Of a stretch of DNA of 47,672 nt, positions 7,194 to 14,797 are shown in pieces. The position numbers and the translations under genes were made by a program. Source of the DNA: Streptosporangiales bacterium (lineage in GTDB: Bacteria > Actinomycetota > Actinomycetes > Streptosporangiales > WHST01); the NCBI GenBank assembly GCA_009379955.1, contig WHST01000038.1, forward strand, positions 1 to 47,672, given 5' to 3'. The notes below the pieces were generated by a model that saw nothing but the letters and a program-made list of their open reading frames with translations, was not told the DNA's origin and searched no databases. Position 1 is the stretch's first letter, and every line of letters starts with the position of its first letter.

Positions 7194-9602
7194 ATGGCGG
7201 GCGGCCACGGAACCACCGTGCCGGTGGCTTACCCTGGACCGGTGTCTGGCAACTTCGCACCGATCCACATCCTGCGTAATCTCGCGCTGCTCGTCGTCCT
7301 GAGCCTGGTGGCGGGCATTCTCGTGGCGGGCATCGCCCTGCCCGCGGTCGGTGGTGCCGGACTCGTCGGCAAGGCGGGAGCGGACAGCTTCGAGTCGCTG
7401 CCGAGCGAGCTGGCGACGCCGCCCCTGCCCGAGCGATCCCGCATCCTCGACAGGAGGGGCAACGAGATCGCGACCTACTACCGCGAGTACCGCGTCAACG
7501 TGCCGCTCGAGAAGGTCGCGCCCATCATGCGCAAGGCGATCGTCGCGATCGAGGACTACCGCTTCTACGAGCACGGCAGCCTCGACTTCAAGGGCACGCT
7601 GCGCGCGCTCGCGCGCAACCAGGCGGGCGGCAGCACCCAGGGCGGCTCGACGCTGACGCAGCAGTACGTCAAGCAGGTGCAGGTCGAGCAGGCGAAGTCG
7701 CCGGACGAGGTCCAGAAGGTCACCAACCGCGAGGGCGCGGAGGGATACGGCCGCAAGCTGCAGGAGCTCAGGTACGCCGTCACGATGGAGAAGAAGTACT
7801 CCAAGGACGAGATCCTCGAGCGCTACCTCAACATCATCTACTTCGGCGACGGCGCGTACGGCGTCGAGGCGGCCGCCCAGCACTACTTCAGCACCTCGGC
7901 GAGCAAGCTGACACTCACGCAGGCGTCCATGCTGGCGGGGCTCGTCCGCAGCCCGTACGCCTACGACCCGACCAAGCACGCGACGACGGCGAAGGCCCGC
8001 CGCAACACCGTGCTGCAGCGCATGGGCGAGACCGGCGCTATCTCGATGGCCGAGGCCGCGAAGGCCCAGAAGGAGTACCTCGAGCTCAAGGTCACCGAGT
8101 TCCCCAACAGCTGCGGCCAGGCCGGCAAGTACAACGGGTTCTTCTGCGAGTACGTCGCGCAGGAGATCCTGGGCAACCCGGCGTTCGGTAAGACGCGCAC
8201 CGACCGCTACAACCTGCTCGTCGGCGGCGGCCTCACGATCCGCACGTCGCTCGACCCGAAGGTCCAGCGGTCGGCCATCAAGGCGATGCGCAACAACGTG
8301 TCGAAGAAGTCGCCCATCGCGGGATCGCTCGTCACGGTGCAGCCGGGCACCGGCAAGGTGCGCGCGATGGTCGTGTCGCGCGACTTCACCACCGCGGGCA
8401 AGGCCAAGAAGGGCCAGCTCAACTTCAACACCGCGGTCGACCGCGCCCACGGCGGTGGCAACGGCGCCCAGTTCGGCTCCAACGCCAAGGCGTTCACCCT
8501 CGCCGCCGCGCTGCAGGACGGCATCCCGCTCGGCTACGAGATCAACGCACCCGGCAGCATCCACAACCTGGGCGGGTTCAAGGACTGCCAGGGCAGGCCG
8601 AACTTCTACCCGAGCGTCTTCAACGCCGACGGCGAGGGCGGCGGCGGCGGTGTGCTCGACCTCCCCCGCGGCACGATGAAGTCCGTCAACACCTTCTTCG
8701 TCCTGCTGGAGCACCGGGTCGGGCTGTGCAAGACCTGGAAGATGACCCGCTCGCTCGGCATGATCCGCAGCGACGGCACGCCGATGAAGCAATACCCGTC
8801 GCTGACCCTCGGCTCCGACGAGGTCGACCCGCTGCACGTGTCTGCCGCGTACGCCGCGTTCGCCGCCAAGGGCAAGTACTGCCGGCCCACGCCGTTCGAG
8901 TACGTCCTCGACACCAACGGCAAGAAGCTTCCCGGCATCGGGCCCGAGTGCAAGCAGGCGCTGAGCGCGGGCGCGGCCAACGCCGTCGCGTACGCGATGA
9001 AGAACGTGTTCTCGTCCGGTGGCACCGCCGCCGGTCTCGGCATCGGCCGGCAGGCCTACGGCAAGACCGGCACCACCAACGACGGCGCCGCCGGCTGGTT
9101 CACCGGGTACACGCCCGAGCTGGCGACCTCCGTCTCGCTCGCGTCGCCGAAGGGCGCCGCCGCCCAGCGGCTGCGCGGCGCCGATCTCGGGCCGCGGACC
9201 GCCTCCGGGTTCGGCAAGGACGCCGCGCCGATCTGGCAGCAGACCATGCAGCGCGCACTCAAGGGCGTAGAGCCGTCCCAGGTGCCGATGCCCCCGCCCA
9301 ACCTGATGCGCTCAGTGCACGTGCAGGTCGAGCTGCCCGACGTCAAGGGCATGCCCGTCGCCGCGGCGACCGACCTGCTGAAGAAGAAGGGCTTCGAACC
9401 CGTCGTCGACCCGACACCCGTCGACTCCACGGAGGCGAAGGGCACGGTCGCCCGCACGGAGCCGGGCGGCGGTCAGGCTCGGCCGGGCAGCAAGGTGACC
9501 CTCTTCGTCAGCAAGGGACCGCCGGGCGCCACTCCGACGGCCAGACCGTCGACCTGGCCGACGAAGAAACCCGAGTGCAAGCCGCCGTGGTGCAGACCCT
9601 AG
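7194..9602 (+). CDS. Bifunctional class A penicillin-binding protein with PASTA domain (PonA2-like)
   Basis: The 802-residue protein has one N-terminal membrane anchor (about 29-55). A glycosyltransferase domain follows, with catalytic E120 in AIEDYRFYEHG and the GGSTLTQQYVK signature. The transpeptidase domain has S429-x-x-K432, S497-V-N499 and K624-T-G. A C-terminal PASTA repeat (VELPDVKGMPVAAATDLLKKKGF...) and a Pro-rich tail complete it. It polymerises and cross-links peptidoglycan outside the membrane. Layout and position match M. tuberculosis ponA2 (Rv3682). The sequence around the nucleophile reads GSNAKAF where GSTFKxF is usual. A GTG near 7242 is an alternative start. Confidence 0.93.
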   Translation: MAGGHGTTVPVAYPGPVSGNFAPIHILRNLALLVVLSLVAGILVAGIALPAVGGAGLVGKAGADSFESLPSELATPPLPERSRILDRRGNEIATYYREYRVNVPLEKVAPIMRKAIVAIEDYRFYEHGSLDFKGTLRALARNQAGGSTQGGSTLTQQYVKQVQVEQAKSPDEVQKVTNREGAEGYGRKLQELRYAVTMEKKYSKDEILERYLNIIYFGDGAYGVEAAAQHYFSTSASKLTLTQASMLAGLVRSPYAYDPTKHATTAKARRNTVLQRMGETGAISMAEAAKAQKEYLELKVTEFPNSCGQAGKYNGFFCEYVAQEILGNPAFGKTRTDRYNLLVGGGLTIRTSLDPKVQRSAIKAMRNNVSKKSPIAGSLVTVQPGTGKVRAMVVSRDFTTAGKAKKGQLNFNTAVDRAHGGGNGAQFGSNAKAFTLAAALQDGIPLGYEINAPGSIHNLGGFKDCQGRPNFYPSVFNADGEGGGGGVLDLPRGTMKSVNTFFVLLEHRVGLCKTWKMTRSLGMIRSDGTPMKQYPSLTLGSDEVDPLHVSAAYAAFAAKGKYCRPTPFEYVLDTNGKKLPGIGPECKQALSAGAANAVAYAMKNVFSSGGTAAGLGIGRQAYGKTGTTNDGAAGWFTGYTPELATSVSLASPKGAAAQRLRGADLGPRTASGFGKDAAPIWQQTMQRALKGVEPSQVPMPPPNLMRSVHVQVELPDVKGMPVAAATDLLKKKGFEPVVDPTPVDSTEAKGTVARTEPGGGQARPGSKVTLFVSKGPPGATPTARPSTWPTKKPECKPPWCRP

Positions 9603-10057
9603 GCGCCGGTGAGACGGTCCCGGACCACCGCGGAGACGCGACCGCCGTCGGCCTGCTTGCCGACCCGGCCGAGCACGGCCTTCATCACCACGCCCATCTG
9701 CCTCGGTGACGACGCGCCCGTCTCGGCGATCACCTCGTCGACGATCGCCACGAGCTCGTCGTCGCCGAGCTGGCTCGGCAGGTAGTTCTCGAGCACGGTG
9801 AGCTCGAGCCGCTCCTGCTCGGCGAGATCGTCGCGCCCGTTCTGCGTGTAGACGTCGGCACTCTCACGGCGCCGCTTGGCCTCGGTGGCCAGCAGCGCGA
9901 GCACCTCCTCGTCGCTGAGTCGGCGGGCCGAGTCACCCGCGACCTCCGCGGTGGTGACCGCCGTCAGCGCCATGCGGATGGTGCGGCGCCGGACGTCGTC
10001 GCGCGCCCTCATCGCGTCGGTGAGGTCCTGCTGGAGACGATCCTTGAGCGATGTCAT
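9599..10057 (-). CDS. GatB/YqeY domain-containing protein
   Basis: This 152-residue single-domain protein reads like a YqeY: MTSLKDRLQQDLTDAMRARDDVRRRTIRM at the start, then ENYLPSQLGDDEL and MGVVMKAVLGRV. The domain is the tRNA-binding tail of GatB on its own, and YqeY proteins are thought to bind tRNA or assist amidotransferases, but the role is not established. Its stop overlaps the convergent PBP gene by 4 bp. Confidence 0.93.
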   Translation of the reverse strand: MTSLKDRLQQDLTDAMRARDDVRRRTIRMALTAVTTAEVAGDSARRLSDEEVLALLATEAKRRRESADVYTQNGRDDLAEQERLELTVLENYLPSQLGDDELVAIVDEVIAETGASSPRQMGVVMKAVLGRVGKQADGGRVSAVVRDRLTGA

Positions 10058-10202
10058 TGCGACAGTGTCCCAGGCGTGCCCCGCTACCCGCCGCCCTCCT
10101 CCGCTCCGCTCCTCGCTCGCTGGGCGGGTGGACGAGGCGTGCGCTTCGGACCGCTGCGATGCTCACTTTGGAGGACGGCTCGTGTCCTGAGACGATGACG
10201 GC

Positions 10203-11096
10203 ATGCGTGCCTCTCGTGCAGTTCCGCTGGGCGTCCTCGGTGCCGGCGCCGCGTGCTTCGCGTACGCCACGCTCGTCGAGCGCAATTCGTTCCGGCTGCG
10301 CCGGTGCGAGATCCCGGTGCTCCCGGCGGGGGCACGCCCGCTCAAGGTGCTGCACCTCTCCGACGCGCACCTCACACCCGACCAGCTGCGCAAGATCGAG
10401 TGGATGCACGACCTCGCGGAGCTCGAGCCCGACCTCGTCGTCAACACCGGCGACTCGATCTCGCACCCCGAGGCGCTGCCGGCGTACCTGTATGCCGTGG
10501 CGCCGCTCCTCGACGTGCCGGGCGTGTTCGTCCTCGGGTCGAACGACAGGTACGCGCCCGTGGCGAAGAACCCGTTGCGCTACCTGCTCCCCGGCGACAA
10601 GGGAGTCGAGCTGAAGCGGCCCCAGTCGCTGCCGTGGCGCGAACTCAGCGAGGCCATGACCGCGCGGGGCTGGCTCGACCTGGACAACCGGCGCGGGCGG
10701 CTCGAGGTCGGCGGGCTCACCGTGGAGTTCGGCGGCGTCGACGACTCGCACATCGACCTGGACAGGTACGACGACATCGCCGGAGCCGTCGACCCGGCCG
10801 CCGACGCCCACCTCGGCGTCCTGCACTCCCCCGAGCCGCGCGTCCTCGACAGGTTCGTCGCGGACGGCTACACGGCGATGTTCGCCGGACACACCCACGG
10901 CGGCCAGGTGTGCGTCCCCGGCTACGGCGCGCTCGTCACGAACTGCGGCATCGACCGGGCCAGGGTCAAGGGCCTGTCGCGCTACGGCAACGCCTGGCTG
11001 CACGTGTCCGCCGGCCTCGGCACCTCGCCCTACGCGCCGTTCCGGTTCGCGTGCCCGCCCGAGGCCACTCTCGTCACGCTCGTCCCGCACACCTGA
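10203..11096 (+). CDS. Metallophosphoesterase, membrane-anchored (Rv3683-like)
   Basis: The 297-residue protein has a hydrophobic N terminus (6-24) that could anchor it. Calcineurin-like motifs follow: LSDAHL (D54, H56), NTGD (D84), GSNDRY (N114, in place of GNHD) and GHTHGGQV. The GHTHGGQ type with GSND resembles YkuE/Rv3683 proteins. It probably hydrolyses a phosphoester, possibly a lipid or nucleotide substrate at the membrane. It is the last member of the mycobacterium-like block and lies beyond the inserted YqeY gene. Confidence 0.9.
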   Translation: MRASRAVPLGVLGAGAACFAYATLVERNSFRLRRCEIPVLPAGARPLKVLHLSDAHLTPDQLRKIEWMHDLAELEPDLVVNTGDSISHPEALPAYLYAVAPLLDVPGVFVLGSNDRYAPVAKNPLRYLLPGDKGVELKRPQSLPWRELSEAMTARGWLDLDNRRGRLEVGGLTVEFGGVDDSHIDLDRYDDIAGAVDPAADAHLGVLHSPEPRVLDRFVADGYTAMFAGHTHGGQVCVPGYGALVTNCGIDRARVKGLSRYGNAWLHVSAGLGTSPYAPFRFACPPEATLVTLVPHT

Positions 11097-11128
11097 CTGC
11101 GTTGCCCGTACGGCCCGAGCACGACGAC

Positions 11129-11178
11129 GTGTGAAGGGCACCGTCACCACACCATGGTGGTGACGGTGCCCTTCACAC
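11129..11178. terminator. 22-bp stem hairpin, palindrome family A
   Basis: Arms 11129-11150 and 11157-11178 are perfectly complementary over 22 bp with a 6-nt loop. It lies between two convergent genes, the phosphoesterase and the DivIVA-like gene, exactly where a bidirectional terminator is expected. Its arm motif GTGAAGGGCACCgTCACC is shared with three other hairpins in the window. Confidence 0.7.
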
Positions 11179-11199
11179 GTTCCGGGGACGGCAGGTGGG

Positions 11200-12147
11200 C
11201 TAGCTGCCCGCCCTGGCCGACTCCTTGTTCGCCGAGATCGCGTCGGACGGGTCGTCGTCGTCGACCGACGGCAGCTGGTCGAACAGGTCACTGGACTGCC
11301 CACCGAGCAGGGTGGACAGCATCTGCCTGACGTTGGCCAGCTGCGCGTTGATGCTGTCGCGGCGCTGGGCCACGGCGGCGAGCTCGCGCTCGGACTCGGC
11401 ACGCAGGCGCTCGGCACGGCCGGTCGCCTCGGTGACCATCTCGCGGGCCTTGCGCTGGGCGTCCTCGACGAGACGCTCGGACTTGCCGGTCGCCTCCTCG
11501 TAGATCTGCTCGGCGTCGGCACGCGTGCGCTCCGCACGCTCCTGCACGGAGACCAGGTGCGCCTCGGCCGCCTGCGTGCGCTCCGCGAGCGACTGCTCGG
11601 CACGCTCGCGGCGCTGGGCGAGGTTCGTCTCGAACTCCGCCGCGGCCTTCGCGGCCTTGGCACGCTGCTTCTCGAAGATCGCCTCGGCCTCACCCTTGCG
11701 GCTGGCGGCGTCACGCTTGGCCTGCTCGCGGATCTCCGCGGCCTTCTGCTTGGCCCCGGCGATGACCTCTTCGAACTCGGCCTCGGCCTGGAAGCGCTTC
11801 TCCTCGGCGTAACGGTCGGCCTCGTCGCGGACCTTGACCGCCATGCCCTCCGCTTCCTTGCGACACTGCTCGGCGTCCGCCGTCCCGCTCGCGCGGAGCT
11901 CGACGGCCTCCTCCTGAGCCATCGTCAGGATCTGTCCGATCCGGGCACCCAGGTCTGCGAACGTCGGCTCCGACGACTCGCCCGAACTCTGCTGGTGCGA
12001 CTCGAGCTCCTCCACCCGTCGAGCGAGCTCGACGGACTGGCGTCGAGCGACCTCGACGGCCTGGGTGAGCTCGCGGATGCGTTCATCGACCTGCGCGGGT
12101 TCGTAGCCCCGGCGGGCCATACGGAACTCGGTGGATGTGTTGCTCAT
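11200..12147 (-). CDS. DivIVA-domain coiled-coil protein
   Basis: From the ATG at 12147 (preceded by AAGAGG) the protein has 315 residues. A short DivIVA-like N-terminal motif, RRGYEPAQVDERIRELT, is followed by about 250 residues of Ala/Glu/Arg/Gln-rich coiled coil and an acidic tail (VDDDDPSDAIS). This architecture is that of actinobacterial polar-growth or cytoskeletal scaffold proteins (DivIVA/Wag31, Scy/FilP relatives). It probably self-assembles beneath the membrane. The longer in-frame reading to 12336 lacks DivIVA-like sequence and is rejected. Confidence 0.85.
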   Translation of the reverse strand: MSNTSTEFRMARRGYEPAQVDERIRELTQAVEVARRQSVELARRVEELESHQQSSGESSEPTFADLGARIGQILTMAQEEAVELRASGTADAEQCRKEAEGMAVKVRDEADRYAEEKRFQAEAEFEEVIAGAKQKAAEIREQAKRDAASRKGEAEAIFEKQRAKAAKAAAEFETNLAQRRERAEQSLAERTQAAEAHLVSVQERAERTRADAEQIYEEATGKSERLVEDAQRKAREMVTEATGRAERLRAESERELAAVAQRRDSINAQLANVRQMLSTLLGGQSSDLFDQLPSVDDDDPSDAISANKESARAGS

Positions 12148-12419
12148 TAGCCTCTTGTCCCTATCGGCGGCGCGTCGAACTGTGGGTCCTCGAAACGGTC
12201 CGGGACACTCGATTCGGCTGCGAACAGCCCGGTCGTCCCGGTGGCGGCGAAGCGCCGGCGCGGCCCGTCGCTCCCGCAACGAGCTCCCGGTCGGAGCAGC
12301 ACCATCAGCTCCAGCGTGTGGTAATGGGGCCAACACCCGGGCACGAGCGTTCGAGGGGCGAGACCCGTGCCCAGTCCCCGAAGATATTACTCGCCGTCCA
12401 TACCCGCTTACCAGGGGTA

Positions 12420-12478
12420 TGACCCGATCAATCGGGTCAGGCGTGCACTGAATGTCGCTCAGTGTCGCACGGTGCGAC
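12420..12478. repeat. Three consecutive short perfect palindromes
   Basis: The ~470-bp gap between the DivIVA-like gene and tRNA-Pro has no convincing gene. It contains three adjacent perfect inverted repeats: TGACCCGAT-N2-ATCGGGTCA (12420-12439), CACTGA-N7-TCAGTG (12446-12464) and GTCGCAC-N1-GTGCGAC (12464-12478). They could be operators for the divergent DivIVA-like gene, whose ATG is 270 bp away, or parts of a small structured RNA. No function can be assigned. Confidence 0.55.
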
Positions 12479-12621
12479 GATTGTCAGCGCAACGATGTCA
12501 CGCGACTCCACCGCCGACACGGCCGCGTCGCCGCGCGACCTCGCCGAACCCGGCAGGACCGCGGAGGGAAACCCCCGCGCAGGCTCCGGACCGCGACCGC
12601 TAGACTGCGGAAGGTTTTACA

Positions 12622-12695
12622 CGGGCTGTGGCGCAGCTTGGGAGCGCGCGTCGTTCGGGTCGACGAGGTCGTGGGTTCAAATCCCGCCAGCCCGA
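12622..12695 (+). tRNA. tRNA-Pro (anticodon CGG)
   Basis: The acceptor stem pairs CGGGCTG with CAGCCCG, with discriminator A at 12695. The anticodon stem CGTCG/CGACG encloses the loop TTCGGGT, giving anticodon CGG. The T arm GTGGGTTCAAATCCCGC is standard. The 3' CCA is not encoded. Confidence 0.95.
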
Positions 12696-12949
12696 CGTTG
12701 GGTCGTCGTGTTTGCCGCTTGTTGCGGCTGCACCGCGGCCTTTGCGTCTATGTGGGGGGCCCAGCCCCCCACACCCCCCAGGTTCCCTCACACGGAGGAA
12801 GCGCGCTCCGGTGGCTGCCTGCTCGCCTTCGGCTTCGCGGCTCTCCGCTCGCCGCTCGCCTTCGCTCGGCTCTCGCTCGCCTTCGGCTTCGCTGATCACC
12901 GTTGGTGCCGTTGACGTTCCTTCGAAAGTACGGCGGCGACCAGGCACCC
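12696..12949. other. Non-coding stretch with degenerate CTCGCCTTCGGCTTCGC repeats
   Basis: Between tRNA-Pro and the family A hairpin there is no convincing gene. Around 12822-12890 the sequence repeats variants of CTCGCCTTCGGCTTCGC and GCTCGCCTTCGCTCGG, a degenerate simple pattern common in high-GC actinobacterial intergenic DNA. A C-rich run follows near 12760-12780. Confidence 0.6.
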
Positions 12950-12999
12950 CGTGAGCGGCACCCTCACCGTGTCCAGGCACGGTGAGGGTGCCCCTGACG
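12950..12999. repeat. Palindrome family A hairpin
   Basis: Arms 12957-12971 and 12978-12992 pair perfectly over 15 bp with a 6-nt loop, extended by imperfect CCGTGAG/CTGACGG flanks. It shares the GGCACCCTCACC arm with the hairpins at 100-147, 11129-11178 and 22450-22503. It lies downstream of the minus-strand membrane protein gene and may terminate it. Confidence 0.65.
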
Positions 13000-13055
13000 G
13001 GTCCCGGCACGACCCCGCGGTCGTGCCGCGATGCCTCACCTCAACATTGACGCCG

Positions 13056-13505
13056 TTAGCGGGGGATCGGGCGGCCGGAACTCGGGTTGCGCATCGCGTG
13101 GGTGAACCTGAGCCACAGGATCGTGTGGGTCACGGCGCCGAGCAGCAGCATGAACCCGGTCATCAGCAGGGCCGTCCGCGGCGTGGTGGCGACGGCCGCG
13201 CGGTCGCCGAGTGCGCGGACCGCGACGTCCTCGCCCTCCTGGTCGAGATCCGCTCCCTCGACCCGGCCCGCGTGCCGTTCGCCGTCGAGCGTCCACGTGC
13301 CGTCGCAGTCGACCGACTCGGTCTGGTTGCCGTTGCTGTCGGTGCTGACCGACGTCACGCACCTGGTGACGTGAGCGGTGGTCTCGGCACCGAACACATA
13401 CGTGACGACCTGCGGCCCGAAGACGATGCACCACCCGATGACCAGCGAGCCCCACACGATCCATGGCGTGAGACGTCGTGCCGACCGGGCCGTCGCGGCG
13501 TTCAT
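13056..13505 (-). CDS. Small two-helix membrane protein
   Basis: The 149-residue protein has membrane helices at about 13-37 and 108-131. The ~70-residue region between them is polar, with C49 and C67 that could form a disulfide outside the cell. This layout resembles DUF3592-type membrane proteins, but I cannot confirm the family. It stands alone, divergent from the next gene. The function is unknown. Confidence 0.7.
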   Translation of the reverse strand: MNAATARSARRLTPWIVWGSLVIGWCIVFGPQVVTYVFGAETTAHVTRCVTSVSTDSNGNQTESVDCDGTWTLDGERHAGRVEGADLDQEGEDVAVRALGDRAAVATTPRTALLMTGFMLLLGAVTHTILWLRFTHAMRNPSSGRPIPR

Positions 13506-13691
13506 TAGCCAGGGACTATAACGGCGCCGAACTCTCCCGCACGTACTCCGTCGCGACGCCGAGGCCCTACCGGCCCACCATCAGAGCGGTGACAGCGTTT
13601 CGTCAAGGTTCCGCATTCTGCCGCGCGTTCGAAGCAGACGTGTCACATTGGGGAGACCGTCAGCTCTCAAATCGGGGTGGGAGCGGGTCCA

Positions 13692-14186
13692 ATGGCGCGC
13701 AAGAAGACGCGTGCAGGTTTCGCTGTACTCGTCGTGTCCACGCTCGTCGCGGTCATGCTGTGGGTCAACGGCGAGACGTTCTGGTTCGGCGTGTTCTTCC
13801 TCGTCTACGTCCCCACGCTCGTCGCGTTGTGGTTCGCGTTCTTCACGAAGACCAACTGCGGGGTGATCACCGCAACTCGCGGACGCCCGTGCAAGAACCC
13901 GGTACGCGGCCGACTCCGCGGCTGCCGGATCCACAGCAGGGAGAAATGGGCCGTGCAGCTCGCGCGGATCGGGATCACCAGTCCGGCTTCCCGGCTCGGA
14001 CACAGAGTGGCTCGACAGCGCGGGCCCGAGCCGGCAGCGTCGTCGCGTGAGACGACTGGTCCCGACCGCGAGAAGACGTTATCGACGGAAAGGCCGGTGA
14101 AAGAGACCGTCACGTTCGTGTGCACCGTGCTCGGCACGGCGGCGACCATTGTGAGTACTGGTGTCGGGGTCGTGGGCATCCTGTGA
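13692..14186 (+). CDS. Membrane protein with Cys/His-rich (zinc-like) motif
   Basis: From the ATG at 13692 the protein has 164 residues. Two N-terminal helices (about 10-29 and 32-52) and one at the C terminus (about 143-163) flank a basic cytoplasmic region. Directly after the second helix is C-x9-C-x12-C-x2-H, embedded in TRGRPCKNPVRG and GCRIH. This resembles the small Cys3His zinc-binding modules of DUF5763-like proteins (ITKKGTPCK...YCWQH). The role is unknown. A TGTCACATT element 50-60 bp upstream resembles one upstream of the ECF41-linked reductase. Confidence 0.65.
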   Translation: MARKKTRAGFAVLVVSTLVAVMLWVNGETFWFGVFFLVYVPTLVALWFAFFTKTNCGVITATRGRPCKNPVRGRLRGCRIHSREKWAVQLARIGITSPASRLGHRVARQRGPEPAASSRETTGPDREKTLSTERPVKETVTFVCTVLGTAATIVSTGVGVVGIL

Positions 14187-14194
14187 CGATGACT

Positions 14195-14797
14195 TCACCG
14201 CACGTACTCCGTCGCGGCATCGAGGAGCCAGCGACCGAGGTAGTCGGCGAACGACGCGCGCACCGCCAGGCGGTACGTCGGCACGTCGTCGAGCTGCTGC
14301 AGCACGACCTGTGCCTTGGCGAGCATCGTCTGCGCACACCGGCCGGGCGCGAACTCCCGCGGATGCAGGTCGAGCGAGCAGCCGTGCGCGAGGACGTCGC
14401 GCGCATGCGGTCCCGCCACGTCGATCGTCGTGCGTTGCGCGGAGACGTCGACCGCGGAAACGTCCTCGCCTCCGGACGCACGCAGCTCGCCGGCGAGCGC
14501 GCATTCCAGACGCACGTCCGGCTCTGGGACGTCGGTCACGAGCCACCACCGCGGGCCGAGGCACGACGCCTGCCGCTCCCCGGCGACTGCGAACGCACCG
14601 ACGCGCTCGGGCAACGCGAGACCAAGGACGTCCTCGAGCCCGCCGAGGTCCCCGTCGCGCGCCACGCGCAGCTCGACCTGCACGCGGAACGGCCACTCGG
14701 TGAACGTCACCGACCCCGGACCACCGGTCGCCGCAAGATCCCGTGCGAGGGCATCCAACGGACTCCGCCGCCGCCGTTCCTTGACGTCAGCCGTCAC
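14195..14797 (-). CDS. soxG: Sarcosine oxidase, gamma subunit
   Basis: The 200-residue protein matches SoxG: RSPLDALARDL at the start, FRVQVELRV, GPRWWLVTDVP, QRTTIDVAGPHARDVLAHGCSLDLHP and YRLAVRASFADYLGRWLLDAATEY. SoxG completes the heterotetrameric sarcosine oxidase and is related to the GcvT fold. It overlaps the 3' end of soxA by 11 bp and closes the operon that begins at 22312. Confidence 0.93.
   Translation of the reverse strand: MTADVKERRRRSPLDALARDLAATGGPGSVTFTEWPFRVQVELRVARDGDLGGLEDVLGLALPERVGAFAVAGERQASCLGPRWWLVTDVPEPDVRLECALAGELRASGGEDVSAVDVSAQRTTIDVAGPHARDVLAHGCSLDLHPREFAPGRCAQTMLAKAQVVLQQLDDVPTYRLAVRASFADYLGRWLLDAATEYVR

Noticed and set aside
12820-12900. CRISPR-like repeats of CTCGCCTTCGGC
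   Set aside because: The units are degenerate, without regular spacers, and no cas genes are present; they are low-complexity intergenic sequence.
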